This document shows, one piece after another, positions 53,975 through 63,288 of a DNA stretch of 64,000 bases. Position 1 is the stretch's first letter, and each line of letters starts with the position of its first letter. Where the stretch lies: the NCBI RefSeq assembly GCF_002197845.1, contig NZ_NIDE01000001.1, positions 1-64,000 of the forward strand, given 5' to 3'. The translations under genes were made by a program, and so were the position numbers. The DNA is from Fimbriiglobus ruber. Lineage in GTDB: Bacteria > Planctomycetota > Planctomycetia > Gemmatales > Gemmataceae. The notes beneath the pieces were generated by a model, which was not told the DNA's origin, did not search any database, and saw only the letters and a list, made by a program, of their open reading frames with translations.

Positions 53975-56287
53975 GTGATTTGCTCACGCTCATGGCTACT
54001 CGGCGTCGGCTTATTCTTATTCTGCCTGACCGCCCGAGCCGCCGACCCGCCCGCCACACCTTCAACTCAGTCTGCCTGCCCGGAATGCCTCGTCCGCGAT
54101 CCGTTCTTCGCGGACGAAGTCTGGGCGAAGGTGGGCGAGCGTACCTGCTTGAACTGCCACAACCCGACCGGCGACGCATCCGCCAGCGCGTTCCTCCTGG
54201 CAGATGCGGCCCGTAATGCCGAAGCGCTGGAGCGGAATCGCAAGGCCTTCATCGAGATGGTCGCGAAAAAGGACGGAGTGTCACGCCTACTGGCGAAAGC
54301 ATCCGGCAGCGTGAAGCACGGCGGCGGGGTCGTCCTCAAACCCGGCACAACCGGCTACCGCATATTGGAAAAGTTCGTGGGCCGGGTGGGCGGCGCGGAC
54401 AAGTCAGTCGTCGAGCCGCCGGGCTTCGTCCCCGGGCCGTACTTCACGGGCGTGGCCATGGCCACGCCGCAGCGCCTGCTTCGGCGATTCACCCTCTCCC
54501 TGGCAGGTCGGCTTCCGACTACGAAGGAGCGGGAAGCCGTTGAACAGCATGGGATGGACGCGATTGGACCGATCCTTGATGGGGTCATGAAGGAGGACGC
54601 TTTCTACGACCGCCTGAAGGAAGGGTTCAACGACATCTTCCTGACACTTGGCTACCCCGGGAACGCGGACGACGCCCTTTCCTACGAGCATTTCGAGAAG
54701 ACCCGCCACTGGTACGACAAGTACGACCTGAGCCACATTCCCGAGAAGGACCGACAGAAAGCCGGCTGGGCTCTCGCCGCCACTTACCGTAAGGCGCTCC
54801 TGCGCGAACCGCTCGAACTGGTGGCCCACCTCGTGCGGGACGATCTGCCGTTCACCGGCGTCGTGACCGCGGATTACATCATGGTGTCGCCGTATACGGC
54901 CCGGGGGTATGCGGTTTTCGAGGAGAACAAGAGCAAGTTCAAAAACCCGGACGACCCGTTCGAATACATTCCGGCGAAGATCAAGGCGCTCAAGGACCGG
55001 GGCGGCAAGGTCCAACCGTCCGCGACCGGGTTCTACCCTCACGCCGGCATCCTGACCACCTTCCAATACCTCCGCCGGTATCCCACGACTGTCACGAACC
55101 GGAACCGGCTCCGCGCCCGAATGTACTACCAGCACTTCCTCGGCGTGGACGTGATGGCTCTCGCCCCGCGGGTAGGCGATGCGGCCGCCGTGAGCAAAAA
55201 GTACAAGGTGCCGACGATGGAGGCGGCCGAGTGCGTCGTCTGCCACAAGACGGTCGATCCCGTCGCCGGGCTCTTCCGTGATTACTTCAACGAGGAAGGG
55301 CACTACGGGCCGCGCAAGGAGGGCTGGTTCATCGACATGTTCGGCCCCGGCCTGGAAGGGACCGACCTGCCGAGTGCGGACGGCTCGCGGGCTCTCCAGT
55401 GGCTCGGGGCGGCGACGGCCAAAGACCCGCGGTTCGCCGTGGCGATGGTGGAACACGTTTACACCATCCTGATGGGCCGCCGATCGCTGCTCGCCCCGCA
55501 GGACATCGACGACCCGTTGTTCACCCCGAAGCGGCGGGCTTACATCGAACAGCGGAAGGCCATCCACGAGATCGCGGAACAGTTCGCCAAAGCGAATTTC
55601 AACCTGAAGGTCGTGTTCAAATCCCTGATTGCTTCCCCGTTCTACCGGGCCGACGGTCTGACCGAAGTAGCCACTCATCCAAACCGCCGGGCGGAACTCG
55701 ATGACATCGGGCTGGTTCACATGCTCACGCCGGAACAATTGGAGCGAAAGATTGGGGCCGTGTTTGGTAAGCGGTGGGGCCGCCTCGCGGACGACGGGGA
55801 CAACCGCTTCGCCCTCCTGTATGGCGGGATCGACTCGAAGGAGGTCACCCAACGGGCGACCGACCCGAGCGGGGCTATGGGGGCGATCCAACGAATCATG
55901 GCCAACGACGTGGCGTGCCGGAACGTCGCCGCCGACTTCGAGCGGCCGGCGGGTCAGAGGCGTCTTTTCCCTGGGATCGAACCAACCGTTACTCCCGACG
56001 GTTCGCCCGAAACGGAGAAGCGGATTCGGGCCGCGATCGTGCATTTGCACGGACAAATCCTCGGCCGCACCCTCCCGGCGGACCACGCGGACGTGACCCG
56101 GGCTTACGAACTGTTCGCGGGCATCGTGACCGAGGCCCGTGGGAAGAAAGGGTTGAACCAACGGGAAAACTATTTCTGTCAGGTTGAGTCGGAAAAGCGG
56201 GCGACGGAAGACCCGCACTACACGATCCGCGCGTGGCGGGCCGTAGTCACGTATCTGCTCCGCCAGGACGATTTCCTCTACGAGTGA
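53975..56287 (+). CDS. Secreted planctomycete protein with CxxCH motifs (DUF1588/1592-like)
   Basis: A protein of about 770 residues from GTG 53975. I chose this start because a signal peptide follows immediately (RSWLLGVGLFLFCLTARA); the open frame to 53894 adds untypical sequence. Two haem-like motifs, Cys58-x2-Cys61-His62 (CLNCH) and a CVVCH near residue 420, suggest covalent cytochrome c type binding. Stretches such as LSLAGRLPTTKEREAVEQH and YYQHFLGVDVMAL recall the DUF1587/1592/1588 set of planctomycete proteins. It runs into the next gene, a DUF1501-like one, 3 bases after its stop. The exact domain assignment is uncertain. Confidence 0.8.
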   Translation: MICSRSWLLGVGLFLFCLTARAADPPATPSTQSACPECLVRDPFFADEVWAKVGERTCLNCHNPTGDASASAFLLADAARNAEALERNRKAFIEMVAKKDGVSRLLAKASGSVKHGGGVVLKPGTTGYRILEKFVGRVGGADKSVVEPPGFVPGPYFTGVAMATPQRLLRRFTLSLAGRLPTTKEREAVEQHGMDAIGPILDGVMKEDAFYDRLKEGFNDIFLTLGYPGNADDALSYEHFEKTRHWYDKYDLSHIPEKDRQKAGWALAATYRKALLREPLELVAHLVRDDLPFTGVVTADYIMVSPYTARGYAVFEENKSKFKNPDDPFEYIPAKIKALKDRGGKVQPSATGFYPHAGILTTFQYLRRYPTTVTNRNRLRARMYYQHFLGVDVMALAPRVGDAAAVSKKYKVPTMEAAECVVCHKTVDPVAGLFRDYFNEEGHYGPRKEGWFIDMFGPGLEGTDLPSADGSRALQWLGAATAKDPRFAVAMVEHVYTILMGRRSLLAPQDIDDPLFTPKRRAYIEQRKAIHEIAEQFAKANFNLKVVFKSLIASPFYRADGLTEVATHPNRRAELDDIGLVHMLTPEQLERKIGAVFGKRWGRLADDGDNRFALLYGGIDSKEVTQRATDPSGAMGAIQRIMANDVACRNVAADFERPAGQRRLFPGIEPTVTPDGSPETEKRIRAAIVHLHGQILGRTLPADHADVTRAYELFAGIVTEARGKKGLNQRENYFCQVESEKRATEDPHYTIRAWRAVVTYLLRQDDFLYE

Positions 56288-56290
56288 GCC

Positions 56291-57576
56291 ATGGACCGTC
56301 GCCAATTCGTGCGCCTCTGCGGGTCGGCCGGCCTCGGGCTCGCCGTCCCGACCGGACTGCCCGCCGCGGCCGACAAGGCCAGCAGCGAACCGCAACCCTA
56401 CAAGGGACCGTACTACGTCGTCTTCAACGCGTCCGGCGGCTGGGACACGACCTACCTGATGGACCCGAAAGGGGTCAACGACATTAACCGGCTGTACAAG
56501 GCCGGCGACATCGTGATCGAGGGGAATCTCAAACTTGCCCCGATTGCCAAGCACGTCAAGGCCGGGATGAGCAACGAGGAGTTCTTCAAGAAGTACGGTC
56601 GCGAACTCCTCGTCTTGAACGGGCTGGACTACTCGGTCAACAACCACGACCCCTGTTCCCGGTACATGGCGACCGGGAAACTCGACAGCCTGGCGTACCC
56701 GACGTTCGCCGCCCTCGTCGCCGCGTGTGTCGGTCCCAAGTACCCGCTCGCATTCCTGACGTTCGGCAACTATTCGGCTACAGGGAACATCGTCCCGATG
56801 GCCCGCATCCCCTACCTTCAGTCCCTCAATCTCATCGCGAACGCGGACGGCGTCCACGGCAGCGACCGCTCGCCCTACCACGACGGATTCGTCGCCGACC
56901 GGATCGAACGGGCACTGGCTCAGAAGGCCGAGTCGGACGGCACGACGCCTCGCCTCCCCCGGGCCGAGCATGGGCAAAGCATGCTTTACGCCGCCCAGTT
57001 GAATTCCAAGACGCTCAAATGGGTCACGCCTCACGTGCCGAAGACGACTCCCAAAGAGAGATTGTCCCAGCAGGCCGACATCGCGCTGGCGGCTTTCAAG
57101 GGCGGGGTTTGCGTGTCCGCAAACTTGTCGATCGGCCAGTTCGACAGTCACAACAACAACGACCCCGACCAGATGAAGCTGATCCCCGAACTGCTTGCCG
57201 GGATCGACTACCTGCTCCGGCGGGCCGAGGAACTCAAGATCCGCGAGCAGATCGTGGTAATAGCCCAGAGCGAGATGGGGCGGACGCCGAACTACAACAA
57301 CGGGAACGGCAAGGACCACTGGTCGATCGGCTCGGCCATGTTCCTCGGTCGGGGATCAAGGGGAACCGCGTGGTCGGGGCGACGGACGACAAGCAGTTCC
57401 TGGTTCCGCTCGACCCGAAGACGCTCAAGACCGACGTCAAGGCCGGCATTCGTGTTCGACCGGAACACGTCCACGCGGCCCTGCGGTCGTTTGCCGGGAT
57501 CGACAACCACCCGTTTGCCAAGCAGTTCCCGTTCGAGATTCCCATTGCGGAGCAGATCAAAGGGCTTTGGGGATAG
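56291..57576 (+). CDS. DUF1501-like secreted protein with one apparent frameshift
   Basis: About 428 residues when repaired. An N-terminal signal of twin-arginine type (DRRQFVRLCGSAGLGLAV) precedes a DUF1501-like body (YYVVFNASGGWDTTYLMDP, VNNHDPCSRYMATGK, AQSEMGRTPNYNNGNG). The frame breaks at GGGG (57351-57354). If one G is added, reading continues as GIKGNRVVGATDDKQFLVPL to LWG and the stop at 57574-57576; as written it drifts to 58060 through antisense of the next gene. So the real end is 57576. It is convergent with the bpX operon, with 13 bases between stops. Confidence 0.85.
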
Positions 57577-57589
57577 GAGTCAGTCACTG

Positions 57590-60382
57590 CTACGGCCGGG
57601 GTACGCGAACCGCGGTACCGTCTTCGAGGACGGCCACGACTTCGTTGGTATGAGGCCGGGCGACGAGAGCGACTGCCCGAGCCGGTATGCCCAACGACGT
57701 CGGGGAGGCAAACGGCTTGAGCGCCGTAGCGCTCGGCCGGAGCCAGTGAATCTCGTTCTGCCGCGATGCCGCCGCGACGAGCCCGGGTGCCAGCAGACAC
57801 GCCGCCAGAAAGTGATCGGGGCCGGCCGCCGTGGCCGTTCGCATCCGCCAATCATTGGGGTTGCGCCCGTCGAATTCCGACCAGTAAAGATTTCCTTCGG
57901 CATTCGTGCCCACGACTTCAAGAATCTGAGGGTCGGGCGTCAGCCAATCCAGACCGCCGGAGGCCAATGGGCTATCCTCCGGCACCGACGGAGTCCAAGA
58001 CGGAGCCCAGACGCCGATGATCTCGCGCACGTCCGCACCCGTCCGACAGTAGACCATTGAGCCACCCCAGACCCACGCGATTCCGCCCCCAGTGATCGCG
58101 AGCAGATGGCAGTTGGTGTCAGTCGCTTCGGTAAACGCTCCGGCGTCGCCGAGGTAGACCAGATTCGGTCCTACGAAACGCTTGCGCCAGGACGGGGTCG
58201 CGAGCGTCACGTCGTATCCGCCTTGCGGCGAGGTTGTGACCGAAGGCTGGAGATAACAATTGGCGTGATATTCGTGATCATACACGGATATTACACTTCC
58301 CTTCGGCTCGAACGCTCCGGCATCGGTCGCGGTGCTACACCGGAGGATCAGCGAATCTTCGTCGGACAGAAGCAGGTAGACCACCGTGCCGGACGAGTCG
58401 GTCGATAGGCCAATGATCTCGCCGCGACCGGATGTGCCGACGGGGGCGACCCGCCCAGCGTCCACCCGCCAGCAGACAACATCGCGGGACGACGCCACGA
58501 CAACATCGAATGTGCCGCGCGTGACGGTGATCGCTGTGACGGTCCCGTCGACGAGTTTAACAGGCGCGGCTAAGCGGGATGTCGCTGCCCGGCGGCCGGC
58601 GCGTTTGGTCGCATAAACGGCGTCGCCCACGACCGGACCGGACCACGTTCCGTCGCGCCCGAACAGGTCGCTCGCACCACGGGGAGCGTGCTTCGAGGCA
58701 GTCGTTTCGTAACGCAGGTGTTCGGCAAAGAAGAGCCGGGTGCGGTCGGATAGGTCGTCCAACATTTCCGGCGGCAGGACGGGATTGCCGACTTTAAGAG
58801 CGTAGTTAAAGAACCGCCCTGCGTCGGCGGAGCGCGGCGCTACCAGGACTTCTTGAGCCTCATCGAAGAGTTTATCGACTTCGGACCATGACTTGGCCGC
58901 GAGGAGTTCGTCGACCAACCGTTCCGCGCACGCGATCGCTTCTGTGGGCCGAGACTTCCACCCCGCGCGGTAGTAAGAGGTGGCCAAGTCGCGCCGGCCG
59001 AGTTTATCTCGGGCCAGGTCGCCGGCCGCCAGCCAGTGGCCGTTCGTGGCGAATTGCTCCGCGGCTCGGCTGAAATAGTCGGCCGCCCGGTCGTGGTCGC
59101 CGATCCGGCGGAGGAGTTCCGCGGCCGCTTCGTATCGTTGGAGGCGGTCGTAAATTCGCAAAGCCTCGTCATAATCTCCGGCCTTTTCGAAGGCGGCCGC
59201 GGCTGCCGGCGCGTCCCGGAGTTTGTCCCGGAATAGCAAGGCCGCGTCGTGATAGAACCCGCCGGACATTAGCACGTTGGCCGCCGACCGGATGTCCCGA
59301 AGTAGGACGCCGTACAGGAACGCCGCCCGGCGGAAGTCCCCGCGGCGGGTCGCCTCCTCGGCCAGCCGCCGGTATTCCTGGGCCAGGGCTGCCCAGACAT
59401 CTCCACCCCCCAACCACGTCGTCCCGACGCCCGCGCCCGAGGCGATCAGGTCGCGCAAATGGTAGCGCGGATCGCGCGTACCCAAGCTCGCGTCGGTCCC
59501 GATACGGTCGTCGGCCTGACGGTCGGGATCGGGTACGGCGATCGGCGCGTGTCGGAGGGCTTTTTCAATATTCCCGGACTGAAGCTGGCGAAGGACTTCC
59601 CGTAGGGCTGCCTCCTGTGCCCCGAGTACCTTTTCCGTCAGTCGGGGCACACGGGCAAGAGCCTTTCGCGCGAGGTCGCCGCCGGCTCGTGCCAGGCCGG
59701 GGACACGAACCTGACGGCCCAGCCAGGCCAAAAACTGACCGAGGCCGAGAACGGCGGCCGCTCCCAGGCCCGCCGCAATCGTTCCGGCGGGCGGGCGGGC
59801 GCCGTCGGGGACGGACTGCGTACCCGTGGCTGACCCCTCGCCCGCTCCTGCCAGTGGTTCGGCCCCAGACGGACCGTCGCCTCCGAGGATGGCATCCAAG
59901 GAGGCTGGCGGGCTCGGTCGTTCGATGGCGCTAAGATGTTCGGCCCGGTCGGGCCGGGGCGGAAATGGCAGCCACGTCGCGCGGCGTACCGTCGCGGAAG
60001 CCACCCATTCGGCTGCTCTCAACGGGCGATGCGGGTCGAACGCGAGTACGTCGCCACCGGGCAAAAAGATGAGGCCCTGGTCGCGAGTGAGACCGACCAT
60101 TTCGTCGGGCAGAAGGGCGGGGCTGAGGTCGGCGTCGGCCGGGACGAACAGGTCGCCGGCCAGACGGCGCAGTCGGACGGCCCCGGGCATGGGACGAGCC
60201 GCACTATCGCGCGGGACGACGACATACCCCGCGTTGACCGGGTATACCGTCGGGGCGACTGTCTGGCCCCACCCGGCCACCGCCGCCGCGAGCGGGCCGG
60301 CATCGGCCGCGAAAAGTAGGTAGGCGTCAGCCGGAGCCGGGGAACTGCGGCGCGTCAGACGGTAGGTAACACGCACGGTCAT
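57590..60382 (-). CDS. bpX6-like, helical-repeat and beta-propeller protein of a MoxR-vWA-propeller ternary system
   Basis: A protein of 930 residues. Residues 1-130 resemble the bpX6 domain of these systems (YVVVPRDSAARPMPGAVRLR, LLPDEMVGLTRDQGLIFLPG). A Gly/Ala-rich hydrophobic segment near 200 (GAAAVLGLGQFLAWLG) is followed by a TPR-like helical region at about 330-520 (RGDFRRAAFLYGVLLRDIRS, AAAFEKAGDYDEALRIYDRL) and a C-terminal propeller-like beta region. It is the last gene of a three-gene minus-strand operon; its ATG overlaps the preceding stop as ATGA. Members of this class are predicted NTP-dependent conflict or defence systems. The bpX6 match is from memory of the family. Confidence 0.8.
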   Translation of the reverse strand: MTVRVTYRLTRRSSPAPADAYLLFAADAGPLAAAVAGWGQTVAPTVYPVNAGYVVVPRDSAARPMPGAVRLRRLAGDLFVPADADLSPALLPDEMVGLTRDQGLIFLPGGDVLAFDPHRPLRAAEWVASATVRRATWLPFPPRPDRAEHLSAIERPSPPASLDAILGGDGPSGAEPLAGAGEGSATGTQSVPDGARPPAGTIAAGLGAAAVLGLGQFLAWLGRQVRVPGLARAGGDLARKALARVPRLTEKVLGAQEAALREVLRQLQSGNIEKALRHAPIAVPDPDRQADDRIGTDASLGTRDPRYHLRDLIASGAGVGTTWLGGGDVWAALAQEYRRLAEEATRRGDFRRAAFLYGVLLRDIRSAANVLMSGGFYHDAALLFRDKLRDAPAAAAAFEKAGDYDEALRIYDRLQRYEAAAELLRRIGDHDRAADYFSRAAEQFATNGHWLAAGDLARDKLGRRDLATSYYRAGWKSRPTEAIACAERLVDELLAAKSWSEVDKLFDEAQEVLVAPRSADAGRFFNYALKVGNPVLPPEMLDDLSDRTRLFFAEHLRYETTASKHAPRGASDLFGRDGTWSGPVVGDAVYATKRAGRRAATSRLAAPVKLVDGTVTAITVTRGTFDVVVASSRDVVCWRVDAGRVAPVGTSGRGEIIGLSTDSSGTVVYLLLSDEDSLILRCSTATDAGAFEPKGSVISVYDHEYHANCYLQPSVTTSPQGGYDVTLATPSWRKRFVGPNLVYLGDAGAFTEATDTNCHLLAITGGGIAWVWGGSMVYCRTGADVREIIGVWAPSWTPSVPEDSPLASGGLDWLTPDPQILEVVGTNAEGNLYWSEFDGRNPNDWRMRTATAAGPDHFLAACLLAPGLVAAASRQNEIHWLRPSATALKPFASPTSLGIPARAVALVARPHTNEVVAVLEDGTAVRVPRP

Positions 60383-63288
60383 TCTCCGGCGTCTGTGAGA
60401 GCGCGAGCGAACGTCTGAGCCGCGTCGGGTGTTGGTGGTCCGCCGATCAGTGCGGGATCACCCCAAAACGTGCCGCCCGGGAGCCAGGCGGCTGTCTTGT
60501 CACGTCGCACGATAAACGTGGCCTTCAGCGCACCGGCGGACCCGAACAGTAGTACCTGTCCGAGTCTGTCTACGCACGCCGTCCAACGGCCGGCAGACGC
60601 CCCTTTACCGGGTGGAAACCGGGATTGGTCATACGTCGTTGTGGAGGCATTGGCGATCACGCTTTTCGATTTCAACCGCTCGGCGTGGCTCCAAAGGAAG
60701 TAAATCAACTGCCCGTGGTCGACACGATACAAATGGGCAAATGAGCCGATGCGGATCGTCAGCAGGAAAGGGCTGGCTTCCAGTGCGACTTCCAGGTCGA
60801 GGTGCAGGCGGGCGTGCGCCGCGACGACGCGGAGCGCGCCGGTGGCCACCTCTGTCACGCCTACCTCGTTCCGCTCTCGAAACCTCAATTGGACGAGTCG
60901 TCGTCCGTCGGGAGACAGTGTATGTGGCACCTGGCGGGGCTTGTGCGCGTATTCATTCGCGACTTCCCCGTTCGGGCCGCGGAACAGGAACAGGCTCCGC
61001 TTGCCGGCCCGGGTCACGGTCAGTGCCAGTGTGTGGGCCGCCAGCAGCGCGCTTTCGATCACGACGCCGGCCAATAACGGTTTGCCGTCGATCGTATTCG
61101 ACGGCCCGAACGGTTTCCACGGCGGGTCAGCCCTGTCGAGGTGAATTGTGTTGCCTACCAGACGAGCCACCGGGCCGGAATGCCCTGCTTTTGGTCGCGA
61201 CCATTCCGTTTCAATCGGGAGATCGAACGGAGGAGAACCGTTCGACTTCGCCCGATCCCAGGCCAGTCTGGCCCGGCTTACCAGGACCGGGTCGTCTACC
61301 TCCGGCGCTCGTCCGAGCGTTTCGAGATCGACCGCACAACCCGAAATCAAATCAGCGTCGTCTTTTTTCGAGCGCAGCACCACACAATTCAAGTCAGGGT
61401 ACGCCGACCACCGGATCAGGTCAGGATACGCCGACCACCAGACGCCGGTCGTTACCGGATCGAAAACATGGAGGCGAAGCTGCCGCGTCGCTTTGTCATA
61501 GTGGGCGGCTACATACTTCATGCCGACGGATGCCCCGCCGGCGCCGGCGGGTTCCCCGTCATCATCACCGCCTGGAAACGATGCCGGGGCAGTCAAGACT
61601 GCGGGAAAGGATGACATTTTTGCGTTAGTAACAGTGTAAGATCGCGAAGACACGGGCATTCGCCCGCAGATCACTACTCCGTCGTGAACGCCGAGGATGG
61701 CGTCGACCGTTTTCAGGACGACTCCGTCGCGGAACGCCCGCGGCAAGATCTCCACCGGCGAGCCGTCGGGGGCGATACCGTGCGGAACGCCGTCTCGCCC
61801 GACGGCCACAACCCACTCGCCGTCCGCGTCGAACCCGAACTTTTCCGGCGCGCCGACCAAACCCGGGCGGAACGGAAACGGGATCGGTTCCACGTCCCCC
61901 GTCCAGGTCGAATGTGGCAAGGCGGGCGCCGCGGTCCGCTCGGCCACGGCTGCCTCGGCTGCCGCCAAATCGACGCGAAACTTGCGGATCGAGCGCACGC
62001 CGGCGTCTACCCATTCGCCCAACTCGGCCTGCCCGCGTGCGTCGACGGACAGGGTCAACAGGCGGTCGGCTGGTCGCTTCGACACAGCCGCTGCAATGAC
62101 ATCGGGCTGAGTCAAATTGCGAGGGTGCGTGAGTAGAATCACGTCGCGGGGTTCTGCCTCGTCGTCAAACCCCCAGAGGGCGCGGTCCAGAACGCTCGCT
62201 GGGTGGGGTGTCAGATCGCTCGCCTCCAACAATTCCGCCAGCGACACCGCGTCGGTCGGGATCGTGCCGTTCGGGTCGACCGTCGAGCTAACGAACAACC
62301 GGGCTACCCCGAACCGCTTCTCGTCCTTTCCCAACAACAACACGGCCGCGGCTGTTAACGCGAGTCGGACGCCGCCCCACGTCCGTACCCCCTGGTCGAG
62401 AACAATGATTCGGTGGGGCTTCTGAGCCGAATGCGGTTCTTCGCGCTTGAAGTAGAGCAATTCGTGCTCCGCGAACCGGCGGACGAAATCGTCCGGATCG
62501 AGAGCGAACTGACTGGGCAAGAGTCGGTCCGGATCGCCCCGCGTCGTGACGTCGGCGTATCCACCTTGCGGCACCGCGGCTGCCGTGCGGCGGGGCGGCA
62601 ACGTCAGGGCGGCGTCGAGGGCTGCGGTGAGACAAGCCGCCCCGACCAGACGCGGTCGTCGGCGGGCCAGGGTGAGGAGTTCGGTGACGCGATCCGGAAG
62701 GGATTCGAGTGGCCGGGCGATTTCCTTCCCGTCCAACGGCGCGCAGCCGAATTTGAACCAATGCACTAACGTGGTCGCGTCAAACTTGCGGAGGCGGAGC
62801 GCGACCACACTCAGGTAGTCTGCCCAGGCGATCGGTGGCATTAACTCCGGGTCATGGATTTCGGCACGGCCGGTCCGTCGTCTTCGCGCCAGGGCCAGGG
62901 TCACCTCATCAATGGCCGGACAAGCGGGTACGCCGGGCAGAGTCCCGCAAAGTTCCGCGATCAGTAATCCGGTGTTCCGACTGAGAGAAACGGCACGTTC
63001 CTTGGCAGCGGTCGTATACGCCCGGGAGAGGCGGACGAGCCCTTCCAACGTGGCCGGTAGTTCACTCGGATCGGATTTCATGATGTCGAACAACATCATC
63101 ACGAACGCGAACGGGGGCACCGGCGGACGGGAAAATACGCCGTTCAGAATCAGGACGATTTCTTCGGCCACGGCCAACGTCATTCCGTTCCGCGATTCGA
63201 CGGCATCGCCCCCGGCCGACCACCGCAGTGTGTCGCCGAATTCTTGAGGGATCGTCAGGTAAGCGTCGGCTCTCTGGTGGGGGTTCAC
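60379..63288 (-). CDS. vWA-like and beta-propeller protein of the ternary system
   Basis: A protein of 969 residues. An alpha-helical N-terminal part (residues 1-285) precedes a vWA-like domain at about 290-430 (PHRIIVLDQGVRTWGGVRL). The metal site DxSxS is replaced by Asp298-Gln-Gly-Val-Arg, so it probably does not bind metal in the usual way. From about 470 the sequence is beta-rich and propeller-like (FGFDADGEWVVAVGRDGVPH, VPHTLSPDGRRLVQLRF). A 9-residue tandem repeat (WSAYPDLIR/WSAYPDLNC) marks a recent 27-base duplication. Both ends overlap the neighbours as ATGA. No membrane segment or signal was seen, so it is probably cytoplasmic. Confidence 0.8.
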   Translation of the reverse strand: MNPHQRADAYLTIPQEFGDTLRWSAGGDAVESRNGMTLAVAEEIVLILNGVFSRPPVPPFAFVMMLFDIMKSDPSELPATLEGLVRLSRAYTTAAKERAVSLSRNTGLLIAELCGTLPGVPACPAIDEVTLALARRRRTGRAEIHDPELMPPIAWADYLSVVALRLRKFDATTLVHWFKFGCAPLDGKEIARPLESLPDRVTELLTLARRRPRLVGAACLTAALDAALTLPPRRTAAAVPQGGYADVTTRGDPDRLLPSQFALDPDDFVRRFAEHELLYFKREEPHSAQKPHRIIVLDQGVRTWGGVRLALTAAAVLLLGKDEKRFGVARLFVSSTVDPNGTIPTDAVSLAELLEASDLTPHPASVLDRALWGFDDEAEPRDVILLTHPRNLTQPDVIAAAVSKRPADRLLTLSVDARGQAELGEWVDAGVRSIRKFRVDLAAAEAAVAERTAAPALPHSTWTGDVEPIPFPFRPGLVGAPEKFGFDADGEWVVAVGRDGVPHGIAPDGSPVEILPRAFRDGVVLKTVDAILGVHDGVVICGRMPVSSRSYTVTNAKMSSFPAVLTAPASFPGGDDDGEPAGAGGASVGMKYVAAHYDKATRQLRLHVFDPVTTGVWWSAYPDLIRWSAYPDLNCVVLRSKKDDADLISGCAVDLETLGRAPEVDDPVLVSRARLAWDRAKSNGSPPFDLPIETEWSRPKAGHSGPVARLVGNTIHLDRADPPWKPFGPSNTIDGKPLLAGVVIESALLAAHTLALTVTRAGKRSLFLFRGPNGEVANEYAHKPRQVPHTLSPDGRRLVQLRFRERNEVGVTEVATGALRVVAAHARLHLDLEVALEASPFLLTIRIGSFAHLYRVDHGQLIYFLWSHAERLKSKSVIANASTTTYDQSRFPPGKGASAGRWTACVDRLGQVLLFGSAGALKATFIVRRDKTAAWLPGGTFWGDPALIGGPPTPDAAQTFARALTDAGE
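61394..61447 (-). repeat. 27-base tandem duplication inside the vWA gene
   Basis: Units 61394-61420 and 61421-61447 are nearly identical and in frame. They add nine residues (WSAYPDL...) to the propeller-like part. Confidence 0.85.

Noticed and set aside
54404-57319. 971-codon open frame on the minus strand
   Set aside because: It is antisense to two well-supported genes, has no start context or domain, and long antisense frames are common at this base composition.
57577-58060. Extension of the DUF1501-like gene to 58060
   Set aside because: Arises only after the frameshift and is antisense to the bpX6-like gene; the repaired frame stops at 57576.
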